Positions 18,668 through 27,575 of a stretch of 56,378 nucleotides of DNA are shown piece after piece. The notes under the pieces were generated by a model. That model was not told the origin of the DNA, made no database searches, and was given only the letters and a program-made list of their open reading frames with translations. The first letter of the stretch is position 1, and every line of letters begins with the position of its first letter. Where the stretch lies: NCBI GenBank assembly GCA_028285205.1, contig JANQQA010000333.1, positions 1-56,378 on the forward strand, written 5' to 3'. Position numbers and translations under genes: made by a program. This stretch comes from Bythopirellula sp. Its GTDB lineage: Bacteria > Planctomycetota > Planctomycetia > Pirellulales > Lacipirellulaceae.

Positions 18668-18985
18668 ATTGGCAGGAGGGACGGCGGCGCGAGGACCAAT
18701 GACGATGCGCAGTATCAACGCTGGGCATGTCTGCAGCAACCGGCAGCTGGCACGGTTTGATCACGGCCGATAAACGCCGGAGGCGAGCAAAATTCTTCAT
18801 GAAACCCTCTGCCTGGCTGCTAGCGTCGAGATCGGGCGAGTTCATGAGTCGTAAGTTGTTTTCTGGAAGAGGTTTACGGGCCTTAGCGCAGGCTCGAAGG
18901 TGCCTTGACCCTGTTTGTTGGCCGCCCGTATACTTCGCCGCCGAAATTTTGCCTCTCCGCGAGTGGCGTTTTCTTTTCGTAACTA
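18668..18985. other. Divergent region between the RND exporter and the LptD-like gene
   Basis: This 318-base stretch lies between two genes pointing away from each other and must contain promoters for both. I see no strong consensus box, no RNA gene and no open frame with coding character. Confidence 0.4.
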
Positions 18986-21900
18986 TTGGTCCCGCTTATC
19001 ATTACGCGCACTCCACCGTGTTGCCGAGGGTTGCTCCGTCTGCGACGGACAGTCTGGTACTGCGCGCTGGCGTTGTCTTACTTGCACGCCCCAGATTCGC
19101 TAGCCAGCGACATCGCGGCCGAGGCGGCTAATCCGGCTGACCCGATTACCGTTGCCGCGGATCACTGTACCCGTTGGCAGCAGGGTGTGTACGAAGTGTA
19201 TCACCTGCGAGGGAACTGCTACCTCAATCAAGGTCTGACGTACGCCCGCGGTCCGGAGGCGGTGTTATGGGTTGAACGACGTGCGCCGTTTACTCAACCG
19301 ACGAAGGTGATCGCGTACTTCGAAGATCAAGCAGGGCAGGGCGTGATGGTCGATTATCGAGATGACAGTTCGACGGCACAGACCTTAGGACGTGAACGAA
19401 CGTCGATGTGGTTTCGCAGGTTGCACACCGTCGCCCCGTTGCGATTGAAACTTCCTACGCCGGCACTTGCACCCGATCCACGTCCGGAGATCTATCAGCG
19501 TGGTCTGGCCCAGTTCGATCCGCAGCGGCGCCGGCAAATAGCGCTAGCGCAGTTCACGGAGTTCGCTCCCATACCTCAGTCAGTGCAGGCCGCGCCGTTG
19601 GGCATGCGTAGCATTCAGTACGGTGGTCGGAGCGATGTGCTGCCCGACGTGTTGTCGCAGGAATTGCCCTCCGGAGGCCGCGTCACGACCGTCACGGGCG
19701 GACTGCGTGTGCTGATCGAGGGACTCGCGACCGACAGCATCCCAGCGGCATTCGGACCAATCGGAACCGTCGACATCAGTACCGATCGCGCCGTCGTGTG
19801 GAGCCAGGGAACGCTGTCGTTCGGCGGCCAGACGATCGAGTCGACCGAGACGCCGCTGGAAATCTATATGGAAGGCAACATCGAGTTCCGACAAGGCGAT
19901 CGCGTGATCTACGCGGACCGCATGTTCTACGATGTCCGCCGCCAGGTCGGTGTCATTCTCAACGCGGAATTGCTCACGCCGCTGCCGAAGACCGAGGACT
20001 TTGAGTACAAGGGTTTGGTTCGTTTACGCGCGGCAGCCATCCGACAACTCGATGCCTCGCATTTCTCGGCCACGGGTGCGGAGGTCACGACGAGCCGATT
20101 GGAAGAACCGGCGTATAGTTTCGGCGCAAATCAAATCACCTTCGAAGACCTGCAATCGCAGACGTTCAATCCGCTGACGGGTGAGCCAGAGATCGAGCAT
20201 CGCTATCTCGCCGAAAGCCAAGGAAACGCCGTCTATGTTCGAGGGATCCCGACGTTCTACTGGCCTCGCTTCGCCACCGATTTGAGCAAACCTTCGTTCT
20301 TCGTCGACAACATCCGTGTGGGCAACGACAACATCTTTGGCACGCAGGTGCTCACCGACTTTGACACTTATCAATTGTTCGGGATTCGCAATGCCCCTGA
20401 GGGAACCGAGTGGGGCTTGAGCCTCGATTACCTCAGCGATCGCGGTGTCGGACATGGCACGGATTTCGAGTACGATCGGCAGTCGTTCTTGGGTCTCGAT
20501 GGGCCCGCGCAGGGGCTGATCGATTTCTGGGGCATCGCCGACGATGGTCTCGACAATCTTGGACTGGGCCGCAACGCGGTCGTTCCGGATGAGGACTACC
20601 GCTTCCGATTGTTTTCACGCCACCGTCAACGACTGCGTAGCGGCTGGGAGATTACGGGCGAAGCGGGTTGGCTGAGCGATCGCACGTTCCTGGAACAGTT
20701 CTACGAGCAAGAATGGGACGAATACAAAGATCCTCGCAACGGCTTGCGAGCCAAACGCCTGACCGACAACCGGGCGTTTTCGATCGAAGGGAATGTGCAG
20801 CAGAACGATTTCTACACCGTCACCCAGTGGTTGCCGCGTGCCGATCACTACTGGTTGGGCGAATCGGTGTTCGGCGATCGCTTCACTTGGTACGAGCATT
20901 CGCAGATTGCTTATGCCAACTTGAACAACGACGATACGGCTGGCATTGTGACCTTGCCCTGGGAGATCGGAGCGGGCCAAGAAGGCGAGCGCATCGTCAC
21001 ACGGCAGGAAATCGATCTGCCGCTCGCACTCGGACCAGTGAAGGTTGTGCCTTTCGCTCTCGGTGAACTGGCGCACTGGGGCGAAGATGTCGGTGGCGGA
21101 GACCTGCAGCGAGCCTACCTAAATACCGGCGTGCGGGCGAGTGTGCCGTTCTGGGCCGTGTTCCCGAATTTTCGGGACTCATTATTCAACCTGCATGGTC
21201 TGGCGCATAAGGTGGTGTTCGACGCGGAGTTCAATTATTCCGATGCCAACCGAAACTTCGACGAACTACCGCTCTATGATCCGCTGGACGACATTTCGAT
21301 CACGGAATTCCGACGTCGCGTGTTCGATCCGGCGTTCCCTCCGTCCATTACCGATGCCAAGTTCTTTCCGACAACGTACGCGTTACGAAGCGGTCTGCAG
21401 AACTGGGTCACTTCGCCATCGACGGAAATCGTTGACGACTTGATGACCGTTCGCGGTGGCATGCGGCATCGCTGGCAAACCAAGCGTGGCGCGCCGGGCC
21501 GTGAGCACATTGTTGATTGGCTGACGATTGACTCGAACGTCACCTGGTTCCCCGACCAGGACCGCGACAACTTCGGAGCGGACTTTGGTTTGTTCGACTA
21601 CGACTTGCGCTGGCATCTGGGTGATCGATTTACGATCGTCTCGGACGGAGCCGCTGACTTCTTCGGCGATGGACTCCGGATGATGTCTGGCGGCGTGCTG
21701 CTGAATCGACCAACGGTTGGAAACGCCTACCTCGGCGTGCGGTCGATTAACGGGCCGATCGACAGCAATGTGTTGCTGGCCAGCTACAACTATCGCTTCA
21801 GCCCGAAATGGATTTCCAGCGCCAGTGTCGCGGTGGACTTTAGCGACGCGGGCAACATCGGCCAAACGTTCACAATGACCCGCATCGGCGAATCGCTGCT

Positions 21901-22045
21901 GGTCTCACTGGGGATCAACGTCGACGAGGGGAAAGACAACGTCGGGTTCAAGTTCATGATCGAGCCACGCGCTCTGCCGAAACTTAGCCTCACAGGTCGG
22001 ACAGGGATCGAAGTGCCCCCGGCTGGAGCCTTCGGAGTTGAGTGA
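18986..22045 (+). CDS. LptD/OstA-like outer membrane protein
   Basis: This 1019-residue protein uses a TTG at 18986. No ATG lies close to the conserved part, and the first 40 residues contain a plausible signal (RLRR followed by a hydrophobic run ending SLAS). Two OstA-like beta-jellyroll segments are visible, one at about 55-110 and one at about 260-340 (AVVWSQGTL, then YMEGNIEFRQGDRVIYADRMFYD). The rest (about 430-1019) alternates hydrophobic and polar residues with many Tyr, Phe and Trp, as expected of a large outer membrane beta-barrel. LptD inserts lipopolysaccharide into the outer membrane. A planctomycete version would fit a Gram-negative-type envelope. No other lpt gene is nearby. It could also be a relative with another cargo. 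Confidence 0.75.
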   Translation: MVPLIITRTPPCCRGLLRLRRTVWYCALALSYLHAPDSLASDIAAEAANPADPITVAADHCTRWQQGVYEVYHLRGNCYLNQGLTYARGPEAVLWVERRAPFTQPTKVIAYFEDQAGQGVMVDYRDDSSTAQTLGRERTSMWFRRLHTVAPLRLKLPTPALAPDPRPEIYQRGLAQFDPQRRRQIALAQFTEFAPIPQSVQAAPLGMRSIQYGGRSDVLPDVLSQELPSGGRVTTVTGGLRVLIEGLATDSIPAAFGPIGTVDISTDRAVVWSQGTLSFGGQTIESTETPLEIYMEGNIEFRQGDRVIYADRMFYDVRRQVGVILNAELLTPLPKTEDFEYKGLVRLRAAAIRQLDASHFSATGAEVTTSRLEEPAYSFGANQITFEDLQSQTFNPLTGEPEIEHRYLAESQGNAVYVRGIPTFYWPRFATDLSKPSFFVDNIRVGNDNIFGTQVLTDFDTYQLFGIRNAPEGTEWGLSLDYLSDRGVGHGTDFEYDRQSFLGLDGPAQGLIDFWGIADDGLDNLGLGRNAVVPDEDYRFRLFSRHRQRLRSGWEITGEAGWLSDRTFLEQFYEQEWDEYKDPRNGLRAKRLTDNRAFSIEGNVQQNDFYTVTQWLPRADHYWLGESVFGDRFTWYEHSQIAYANLNNDDTAGIVTLPWEIGAGQEGERIVTRQEIDLPLALGPVKVVPFALGELAHWGEDVGGGDLQRAYLNTGVRASVPFWAVFPNFRDSLFNLHGLAHKVVFDAEFNYSDANRNFDELPLYDPLDDISITEFRRRVFDPAFPPSITDAKFFPTTYALRSGLQNWVTSPSTEIVDDLMTVRGGMRHRWQTKRGAPGREHIVDWLTIDSNVTWFPDQDRDNFGADFGLFDYDLRWHLGDRFTIVSDGAADFFGDGLRMMSGGVLLNRPTVGNAYLGVRSINGPIDSNVLLASYNYRFSPKWISSASVAVDFSDAGNIGQTFTMTRIGESLLVSLGINVDEGKDNVGFKFMIEPRALPKLSLTGRTGIEVPPAGAFGVE

Positions 22046-22078
22046 TGCCAATGCGGAATCGGAATTTCGGACTGCGGA

Positions 22079-22483
22079 ATGAGTAGGCAATCGCAAAGCG
22101 ATACGACTCCATTGATCGGGCGCTGGCGACGTAAGTTCGCGTGTGCGCTTCGCGGTCTGGCGATGGGTGTTCGTGGCGAGAATAGCTTCTTTGTTCACGT
22201 CCCAGCAGCGCTCGCGGTCGTCGCGGTTGCTGCTTGGCTAGGCAAAACGGCGATCGAGTGGTCGCTGTTGATCGTGTGTATTGCGATGGTAATCGCAGCA
22301 GAACTGTTCAATTCGGCGATCGAACATCTTGCCAAGGCAATCACGGTTCAGGAGTCTCCCGAGATTCGTAACGCGTTGGATATCGCCAGCGCGGCCGTGC
22401 TTTTCGCGTCTCTAGGGGCGGCACTGGTGGGCCTAACGATTCTGGCTTGGCCACTTGTAATGTGGTTGACCGAGAAGCTCTAG
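22079..22483 (+). CDS. dgkA: Diacylglycerol / undecaprenol kinase
   Basis: This 134-residue integral membrane protein has the DgkA pattern: a basic N-terminus, an amphipathic helix with GENSFFVHVP, and three membrane helices. The signature AELFNSAIEHLAK is near residue 80, with the conserved Glu and Asn of the active site. The E. coli enzyme has 122 residues. The reaction is ATP-dependent phosphorylation of diacylglycerol, or of undecaprenol in many bacteria, returning lipid carriers or lipids to synthesis. The gene follows the LptD-like gene by 33 bases on the same strand, so they may be co-transcribed. The start is ATG 22079, preceded by two copies of TGCGGAAT in the spacer. Confidence 0.92.
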   Translation: MSRQSQSDTTPLIGRWRRKFACALRGLAMGVRGENSFFVHVPAALAVVAVAAWLGKTAIEWSLLIVCIAMVIAAELFNSAIEHLAKAITVQESPEIRNALDIASAAVLFASLGAALVGLTILAWPLVMWLTEKL

Positions 22484-22602
22484 ATGAAGGTTTGATCAAG
22501 GCATCCACGATATCCGAGCGAGATCGAAATTGCGGCTTTGAACGATTGGCGAGTGCGATACAATGCATCGTCAGATTCACGTTTGTTTCGTCGCGGCAGC
22601 TC

Positions 22603-22607
22603 GGAGG
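22603..22607 (+). promoter_or_regulatory. Ribosome binding site deciding the start of the PQQ-propeller gene
   Basis: GGAGG lies six bases before the ATG at 22614. The frame extends 17 codons further upstream, but this site and the signal peptide that begins at 22614 settle the start. Confidence 0.65.
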
Positions 22608-22613
22608 TGGAAG

Positions 22614-23951
22614 ATGGCTCATATCAGTGGTGTCGTTCGCACGACTTCGGTCTTGCTTCTCTTGGCGTTGAGCGCACCAGTTGTCGCCGACGAGTGGCCA
22701 CAGTGGCGCGGTCCGCAGCGCGATGGTGTGTGGCGCGAATCGGGACTTCCCAGCGGCTTGACTGATCGCGAAGTCGCTATTCGGTGGCGCGTTCCCGCAG
22801 CGCTAGGTTATGCCGGTCCGGCCGTAGCCGGTGGCAAAGTTTATCTGTTCGAATACGAGCAGAGTGCTGGTGAAATCGAAAATCGTCCCAACGCGCGTGC
22901 CAAACTGGAAGGTCAAGAGCGTTTGCGTTGCCTCGACGCGCGATCGGGAGACGAGCTGTGGAAGTATGAATATCCGCGAACCTACGAAATCTCGTACCCC
23001 AGCGGTCCGCGGTGCACACCCACGGTCGATAGTGATCGCGTTTACGTATTGGGTGCTGAGGGAGACCTCACTTGCGTTAGCACCGGTGACGGCTCGGTCG
23101 TGTGGTCGAAGTCATTCAGCACGGACTACGGCGCAAAGACGCCCATTTGGGGACACTCGGCACATCCGTTGGTGGACGGCGATAACCTTTATTGCGTTGT
23201 GGGCGGTGAGGGGAGCATCGCGGTTGCGTTCGACAAGATGACCGGCCAGGAGAAATGGCGAGCGCTCTCAGCCAACGAACCAGGGTACTGTCCGCCAACG
23301 ATGATGACGATTGCGGGTGAACAGCAACTCATAATCTTCTACCCAAGAGCAATCGCCGGAATGAACCCTGCGACTGGCGAGGAGCTGTGGAGCGTGCCGA
23401 TCGAGCCGAGCTATGGAATGTCGATCGCCCAGCCATTGCTGGCAGATGATCGACTCTTCATATCGGGGTACAACGCCTCGGTCTGTTTCGGTCTGCCCAG
23501 TCCCGGCAAAGAACCGGAGATCTTTTGGGCAGGCAAGCCCAAGACGTCTATCTCAAGCTCAAACGTTTCGCCGATCTACGATGGCGAATTGATCTACGGA
23601 GTCGACGCGAATGACAGCGCGTTGGTGGCAGTCGATCCGGCATCGGGCCAACGGTTGTGGCAAACCAAAACACCGACCGTTGGCGAGGGATCACGCGGTC
23701 GACATGGTACGGTGTTCCTTGTTCGGCAGGGCGAGACCGATCGCTATTGGCTGTTCAGCGAAAAGGGTGATCTGATTCTCGCGAAGCTCGGCAGGGCGGG
23801 CTACGAGGAACTAGGTCGTCAGAACATCCTGAGTACAACATCAGGCGCTTTCGGCCGCACGGTTGTGTGGAGCCATCCTGCATTCGCTGACCGAGCCGTC
23901 TTCGCACGCAACGACAAGGAGATTGTCTGCGTTGATCTCGCTGCGAAGTGA
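22614..23951 (+). CDS. Exported PQQ-type beta-propeller protein
   Basis: The protein is 445 residues from ATG 22614. A signal peptide (MAHISGVVRTTSVLLLLALS, cleaved near VVADE) is followed by WPQWRGPQRDGVW, the opening of a very common planctomycete family. The rest shows propeller blades: RCLDARSGDELWKYEY, TGDGSVVWSKSF, FDKMTGQEKW, NPATGEELWSV and DPASGQRLW. These are PQQ-repeat (WD-like) blades. No clear dehydrogenase active site is visible, so binding or scaffold use is more likely than PQQ-dependent catalysis. The gene precedes eutB by about 130 bases on the same strand, but there is no sign that the two work together. The cell location is the periplasm or beyond. Confidence 0.88.
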   Translation: MAHISGVVRTTSVLLLLALSAPVVADEWPQWRGPQRDGVWRESGLPSGLTDREVAIRWRVPAALGYAGPAVAGGKVYLFEYEQSAGEIENRPNARAKLEGQERLRCLDARSGDELWKYEYPRTYEISYPSGPRCTPTVDSDRVYVLGAEGDLTCVSTGDGSVVWSKSFSTDYGAKTPIWGHSAHPLVDGDNLYCVVGGEGSIAVAFDKMTGQEKWRALSANEPGYCPPTMMTIAGEQQLIIFYPRAIAGMNPATGEELWSVPIEPSYGMSIAQPLLADDRLFISGYNASVCFGLPSPGKEPEIFWAGKPKTSISSSNVSPIYDGELIYGVDANDSALVAVDPASGQRLWQTKTPTVGEGSRGRHGTVFLVRQGETDRYWLFSEKGDLILAKLGRAGYEELGRQNILSTTSGAFGRTVVWSHPAFADRAVFARNDKEIVCVDLAAK

Positions 23952-24080
23952 TCGCGATCCTTGAGCTTCGACTGGATTCGTTTCGAGGTGAGTCTGTGCC
24001 AACGCCGACGATTTCAATGCTACGCCCGCGGCTAAATCTGGTTGCGTGGCGCGAGCGGCTGACGAGGAGGCGTTGAGTCT

Positions 24081-25484
24081 ATGTCGGGCTATCGAGCGAC
24101 GCTGCGGAATCAGGTTTATCACTTTGACTCTCTGCGAGAGTTGCTCGCTAAGGCTTCGCCATTCCGAAGCGGTGATGCGCTCGCTGGAATTGCCGCAGAA
24201 GATGAAAAGCAACGAGTGGCCGCGCAGATTGCGTTGGCGGATGTACCGCTGCGGGCGTTCCTGGATGATTGTCTCGTGCCCTACGAGGATGATGAGGTAA
24301 CCCGCTGGATTATCAATTCGCATGACGCTGAGGCGTTCGCGCCAGTAGCCCATTTGACGGTTGGTGAGTTTCGCGATTGGTTGCTTCGCCATGAGACGAC
24401 GACCGAAGTGCTCTCAGGCCTAGCCGACGGTATGACCCCGGAAATGGTTGCCGCAGTCTCCAAGCTGATGCGTAACCAGGATCTCGTTCTCGTTGCCAGT
24501 CGGTGCCGAGTCGTCACGAAATTTCGCAATACCCTGGGGCTCAAGGGTCGATTGGCTATTCGGCTGCAGCCGAATCATCCCACGGACGACCCGGTCGGCA
24601 TTGTCGCGTCGATTGTTGACGGCCTGATGTATGGATGCGGGGATGCGGTGATCGGTATCAACCCGGCGACCGAGTCCTTGGAGTCGTTACTGAAGTTGAC
24701 CAACATCCTGGCCGAACTGATTCAGCAGTATCAGATTCCCACTCAGGCCTGCGTGCTAGCGCATGTCACGACACAGCTAGAGGCGATCAACGCTGGCGCG
24801 CCGGTCGACTTGGTGTTTCAATCGATAGCAGGCACCGAGGCCGCAAACGCTAGTTTCGGAGTCACCTTTGACCTCTTGGATCAGGCACACCAGGCAGCCC
24901 AGCAGATGGGACGTGGGTCGATCGGCCAAAACGTGATGTACTTCGAGACAGGACAAGGATCGTGTCTCTCTGCGAATGCCCATCACGACTGTGATCAACA
25001 GACGCTCGAAGCGCGTGCCTACGCAGTTGCACGACGCTACGAGCCGTTGTTGGTCAACTCGGTTGTGGGCTTTATCGGTCCAGAATATCTCTACGATGGG
25101 AAGCAGATTACCCGCGCCGGATTAGAGGACCACTTCTGCGGCAAGCTGCTGGGTGTTCCGATGGGTTGCGACGTTTGCTACACCAACCACGCCGAAGCCG
25201 ATCAAGACGATATGGATACGTTGCTGACGCTTCTGGGAGCAGCTGGGTGCAACTACTTTATGGGTGTCCCGGGTGCTGACGATATCATGCTGAACTATCA
25301 GACCACCTCTTTCCACGATAGTCAGTACCTACGCCAGTTGTTTGACTTGCGTCCGGCTCCCGAGTTCGAAGAGTGGCTGATCCGCTCAGAAATCATCGAC
25401 CAAGCGAATCGCTTGGCACCGCCCGTGGAACGACATAGGCTGTTTGAATCGATGAAGAAATTGACGCTATCGGCCCCCGATTGA
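24081..25484 (+). CDS. eutB: Ethanolamine ammonia-lyase large subunit
   Basis: This 467-residue protein matches EutB (453 residues in E. coli) across its length. With adenosylcobalamin, EutBC converts ethanolamine to acetaldehyde and ammonia. Recognisable segments are LRNQVYHFDSLRELLAKA at the start, VGIVASIVDGLMYGCGDAVIGIN in the barrel, GQGSCLSANAHHD, and MGCDVCYTNHAEADQDDMD followed by MGVPGADDIMLNYQTTSFHD near the end. The gene starts at ATG 24081 with GAGGAGG about ten bases upstream, and eutC follows after 12 bases. I found no cobalamin-riboswitch-like sequence in the 129-base leader and no microcompartment shell, permease or eutA gene nearby. Confidence 0.97.
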   Translation: MSGYRATLRNQVYHFDSLRELLAKASPFRSGDALAGIAAEDEKQRVAAQIALADVPLRAFLDDCLVPYEDDEVTRWIINSHDAEAFAPVAHLTVGEFRDWLLRHETTTEVLSGLADGMTPEMVAAVSKLMRNQDLVLVASRCRVVTKFRNTLGLKGRLAIRLQPNHPTDDPVGIVASIVDGLMYGCGDAVIGINPATESLESLLKLTNILAELIQQYQIPTQACVLAHVTTQLEAINAGAPVDLVFQSIAGTEAANASFGVTFDLLDQAHQAAQQMGRGSIGQNVMYFETGQGSCLSANAHHDCDQQTLEARAYAVARRYEPLLVNSVVGFIGPEYLYDGKQITRAGLEDHFCGKLLGVPMGCDVCYTNHAEADQDDMDTLLTLLGAAGCNYFMGVPGADDIMLNYQTTSFHDSQYLRQLFDLRPAPEFEEWLIRSEIIDQANRLAPPVERHRLFESMKKLTLSAPD

Positions 25485-25496
25485 CTGAGATGCAAT

Positions 25497-26285
25497 ATGG
25501 ACAAGCGAGAAATCGTAACCAACGACGCGACGCTCCCACTGCGGAAGCTCACGCGAGCAAGGATCGCTCTCGGCCGCGCGGGAGGTAGCTTGACCACGAG
25601 TGAATGGCTCGACTTCAAAGGGGCACACGCGGCGGCACGGGACGCGGTGAATCTGCCCTTCGATGTCCCGAAAGTGCAACAATCGATCGAATCGCTCGGG
25701 TACCCGACGATCACTTGCTGCTCGGCGGCTCATGATCGTGCAACGTTTCTCTTGCGTCCAGATTTAGGCCGACGGTTGGATGATGAATCGCGAGAGAAGT
25801 TATCGGCCAGCACGGCTGACTTGGAATCCATCGATCTCGCAATCTGCGTCTGCGATGGTCTATCGACGACTGCGATTCACACGGCGATCGGGCCAGTCCT
25901 CGAACAGTTGTTGCCGCGATTAGCCGCCGAGGATTGGCGGTTGGCTCCGATTTTGATCGTAAGGAACGGACGGGTCGCGTTGCAGGACGAAATTGGACAA
26001 TTATGCAAGGCTAGGATCGCATTATCGCTCATTGGTGAACGGCCTGGGTTGGCAACAGCCTGCAGCATGGGCGCGTACGTGGTCTTCGATCCCACGCTAG
26101 GAAAGACGGACGCGGATCGCAACTGTATCTCCAACATTCACGTCGATGGCTTAAGGTTCGAGCAGGCAGCTGACGCGATTCATCGCCTGTTGGTTGCGAT
26201 TCGGCGTCAACAGATCAGTGGCGTGCCGCTGAGTGCGCCAGAGAGCAGCACTTCTAGCCTCCCAACCGAGGAGCCACCCACTTAG
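25497..26285 (+). CDS. eutC: Ethanolamine ammonia-lyase small subunit
   Basis: This 262-residue protein is the partner of EutB. EutC holds part of the cobalamin-binding interface. Recognisable parts are LRKLTRARIALGRAGGS at the start, the ERPGLATACSMGAYVVFDP stretch at about 190, and the RNCISNIHVDGLRFEQAAD region near the end. The E. coli subunit has 295 residues. This one is shorter mostly at the N-terminus. Its last 25 residues (rich in Ser, Thr, Pro and Glu) look disordered. The 12-base gap after eutB shows an operon. The product should act in the cytosol and probably lets the cell take nitrogen from ethanolamine released from phospholipids. The start is ATG 25497. Confidence 0.95.
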   Translation: MDKREIVTNDATLPLRKLTRARIALGRAGGSLTTSEWLDFKGAHAAARDAVNLPFDVPKVQQSIESLGYPTITCCSAAHDRATFLLRPDLGRRLDDESREKLSASTADLESIDLAICVCDGLSTTAIHTAIGPVLEQLLPRLAAEDWRLAPILIVRNGRVALQDEIGQLCKARIALSLIGERPGLATACSMGAYVVFDPTLGKTDADRNCISNIHVDGLRFEQAADAIHRLLVAIRRQQISGVPLSAPESSTSSLPTEEPPT

Positions 26286-26301
26286 CGGGACCGATGGGCA
26301 C

Positions 26302-26913
26302 CTACAGTTCCCGTGTCGTCTCTGACTGCGGTGAGACGGGAACTTGCGACTTCAGCTTCTCCCAGCTTGCTTGCCAGACGTCGAGTTCACGACGCACTGG
26401 CGACTCGACGGTAACAGCCAAGTCCTCCCAGACCGATAGTTCTGGCAGCGACAGCTTGGCCAGTGGAGAAAACTGCGGAAGTTGCGACTGCGAGGTTTCC
26501 GCGGCGCTATTGAGCACGCGTAACACTTCCCCTGGCACCGCCGTTAGCTGTTCTGAAAAATCGCCCGCATGCACTTCAGGCGCCGGAGGCTGGACTCTTG
26601 TGACTGAAAACATCACAAGCAAGAGTGCCGCGACCGCCAGTGCCCCGTACCATTTCATCGAACTTCGCGGCGTTCTGGCGCTCGGTGGCTCAAGCTGCTT
26701 CGGCAAGGTGACTTTGGCGATGGCCGCGTCCTTGTACATCGATTGTCGCTGTTTGGCAGCCGTCTCGCGCAGCGCACTATCCAAGACGCTTGCCTGCTCG
26801 GCGAACGCATTTAATCGATCGTCTCGACGCACGAGCGCTTGCAACCAACTGGGCAACGGTTTGCCATCATCGATTGAACGGCTAACGAGAAACTCCAAGC
26901 ACGAGCGAATCAT
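26302..26913 (-). CDS. Single-pass membrane protein, likely anti-sigma factor
   Basis: This 203-residue protein overlaps the sigma factor gene by 4 bases (ATGA), so the two are translationally coupled. The N-terminal 85 residues are charged and helical, with no clear HxxxCxxC zinc motif. A single membrane helix (WYGALAVAALLLVMFSV) follows at about 88-104, and then an external domain rich in Pro, Ser and Glu. The layout, cytosolic domain, one helix and an outer domain after an ECF sigma gene, is that of an anti-sigma factor. No sequence motif proves it. The start is ATG 26913. Its outer domain could sense envelope signals. Confidence 0.65.
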   Translation of the reverse strand: MIRSCLEFLVSRSIDDGKPLPSWLQALVRRDDRLNAFAEQASVLDSALRETAAKQRQSMYKDAAIAKVTLPKQLEPPSARTPRSSMKWYGALAVAALLLVMFSVTRVQPPAPEVHAGDFSEQLTAVPGEVLRVLNSAAETSQSQLPQFSPLAKLSLPELSVWEDLAVTVESPVRRELDVWQASWEKLKSQVPVSPQSETTREL

Positions 26914-27575
26914 AATTCTGCCCTCGCAAACTGCAAGGTTGAAGCAGCGGCGCAGTCTGCCGCTGATCGATCAGTAGCTTCGAAGCTCTCCAGTTCGGCG
27001 AACTTCGCCAAATGCGGCACCAGGGCCTTCCGCGCCCGGTGCAACAACACACGCACCGAGACCGTCGTGCGATTAAGCGACTTGGCGATTTCCTTGACGG
27101 TTTGACCCTCGCCATACGACAGCCAAAGAGCCGTCCACTGGTCGGGTTTCAAGATCTTTTCTGCCATCGACCAGAGGTCTTGCGATGTTTCTTGCTCAAT
27201 CGCCTGCTGCATTGGATTCGGTTGCGAGTCGATCACGGAATAGGCTGGCTCGCCCGCGGTCGTCGGAAGTTGCTTCTTGCGATGATGATCGGTGGCAAGT
27301 CGCAGAGCGATCGTGAACAGCCACGGGCTGAACTTCTGTTTTGGATTGTACAAGTGGATCTTCTCAAACGCTCGCAGCAAGGTCTTTTGAGTTACGTCTT
27401 CCGCATCGGCATAGTGACCCAAGCGGCGTCGCAGCACAAACAGCAGCCGCGGCTGCAGGCGCTGAGCCAGCTCGGAGAAGCTGCTCGCGCACCCTTCTTG
27501 CACGCGACGGGCGAGATCCTCCTCGCTCACGTCGGCCAGCTTCGAGGCCTGATTATGCGCTGATGAGTCGTTCAT
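26910..27575 (-). CDS. ECF-type RNA polymerase sigma factor
   Basis: This 221-residue protein has sigma region 2 at about 30-115, with the DAEDVTQKTLLRAFEKIHLY and SPWLFTIALRLATDHHRKK segments. Region 4 lies near 145-190, where KPDQWTALWLSYGEGQTVKEI leads into an HTH ending LLHRARKAL. These are standard for extracytoplasmic function sigma factors. Its last 30 residues are an Ala/Ser-rich extension. It is coupled to the downstream membrane protein by ATGA and to the upstream exported-protein gene by another ATGA, so three genes form one operon. The start is ATG 27575. ECF sigmas in planctomycetes are numerous and their targets cannot be named from the sequence. Confidence 0.92.
   Translation of the reverse strand: MNDSSAHNQASKLADVSEEDLARRVQEGCASSFSELAQRLQPRLLFVLRRRLGHYADAEDVTQKTLLRAFEKIHLYNPKQKFSPWLFTIALRLATDHHRKKQLPTTAGEPAYSVIDSQPNPMQQAIEQETSQDLWSMAEKILKPDQWTALWLSYGEGQTVKEIAKSLNRTTVSVRVLLHRARKALVPHLAKFAELESFEATDRSAADCAAASTLQFARAEL

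Noticed and set aside
23952..24080. Possible cobalamin riboswitch before eutB
   Set aside because: I looked for the conserved B12-box-type sequence and a long structured leader but the leader is only 129 bases and shows neither.
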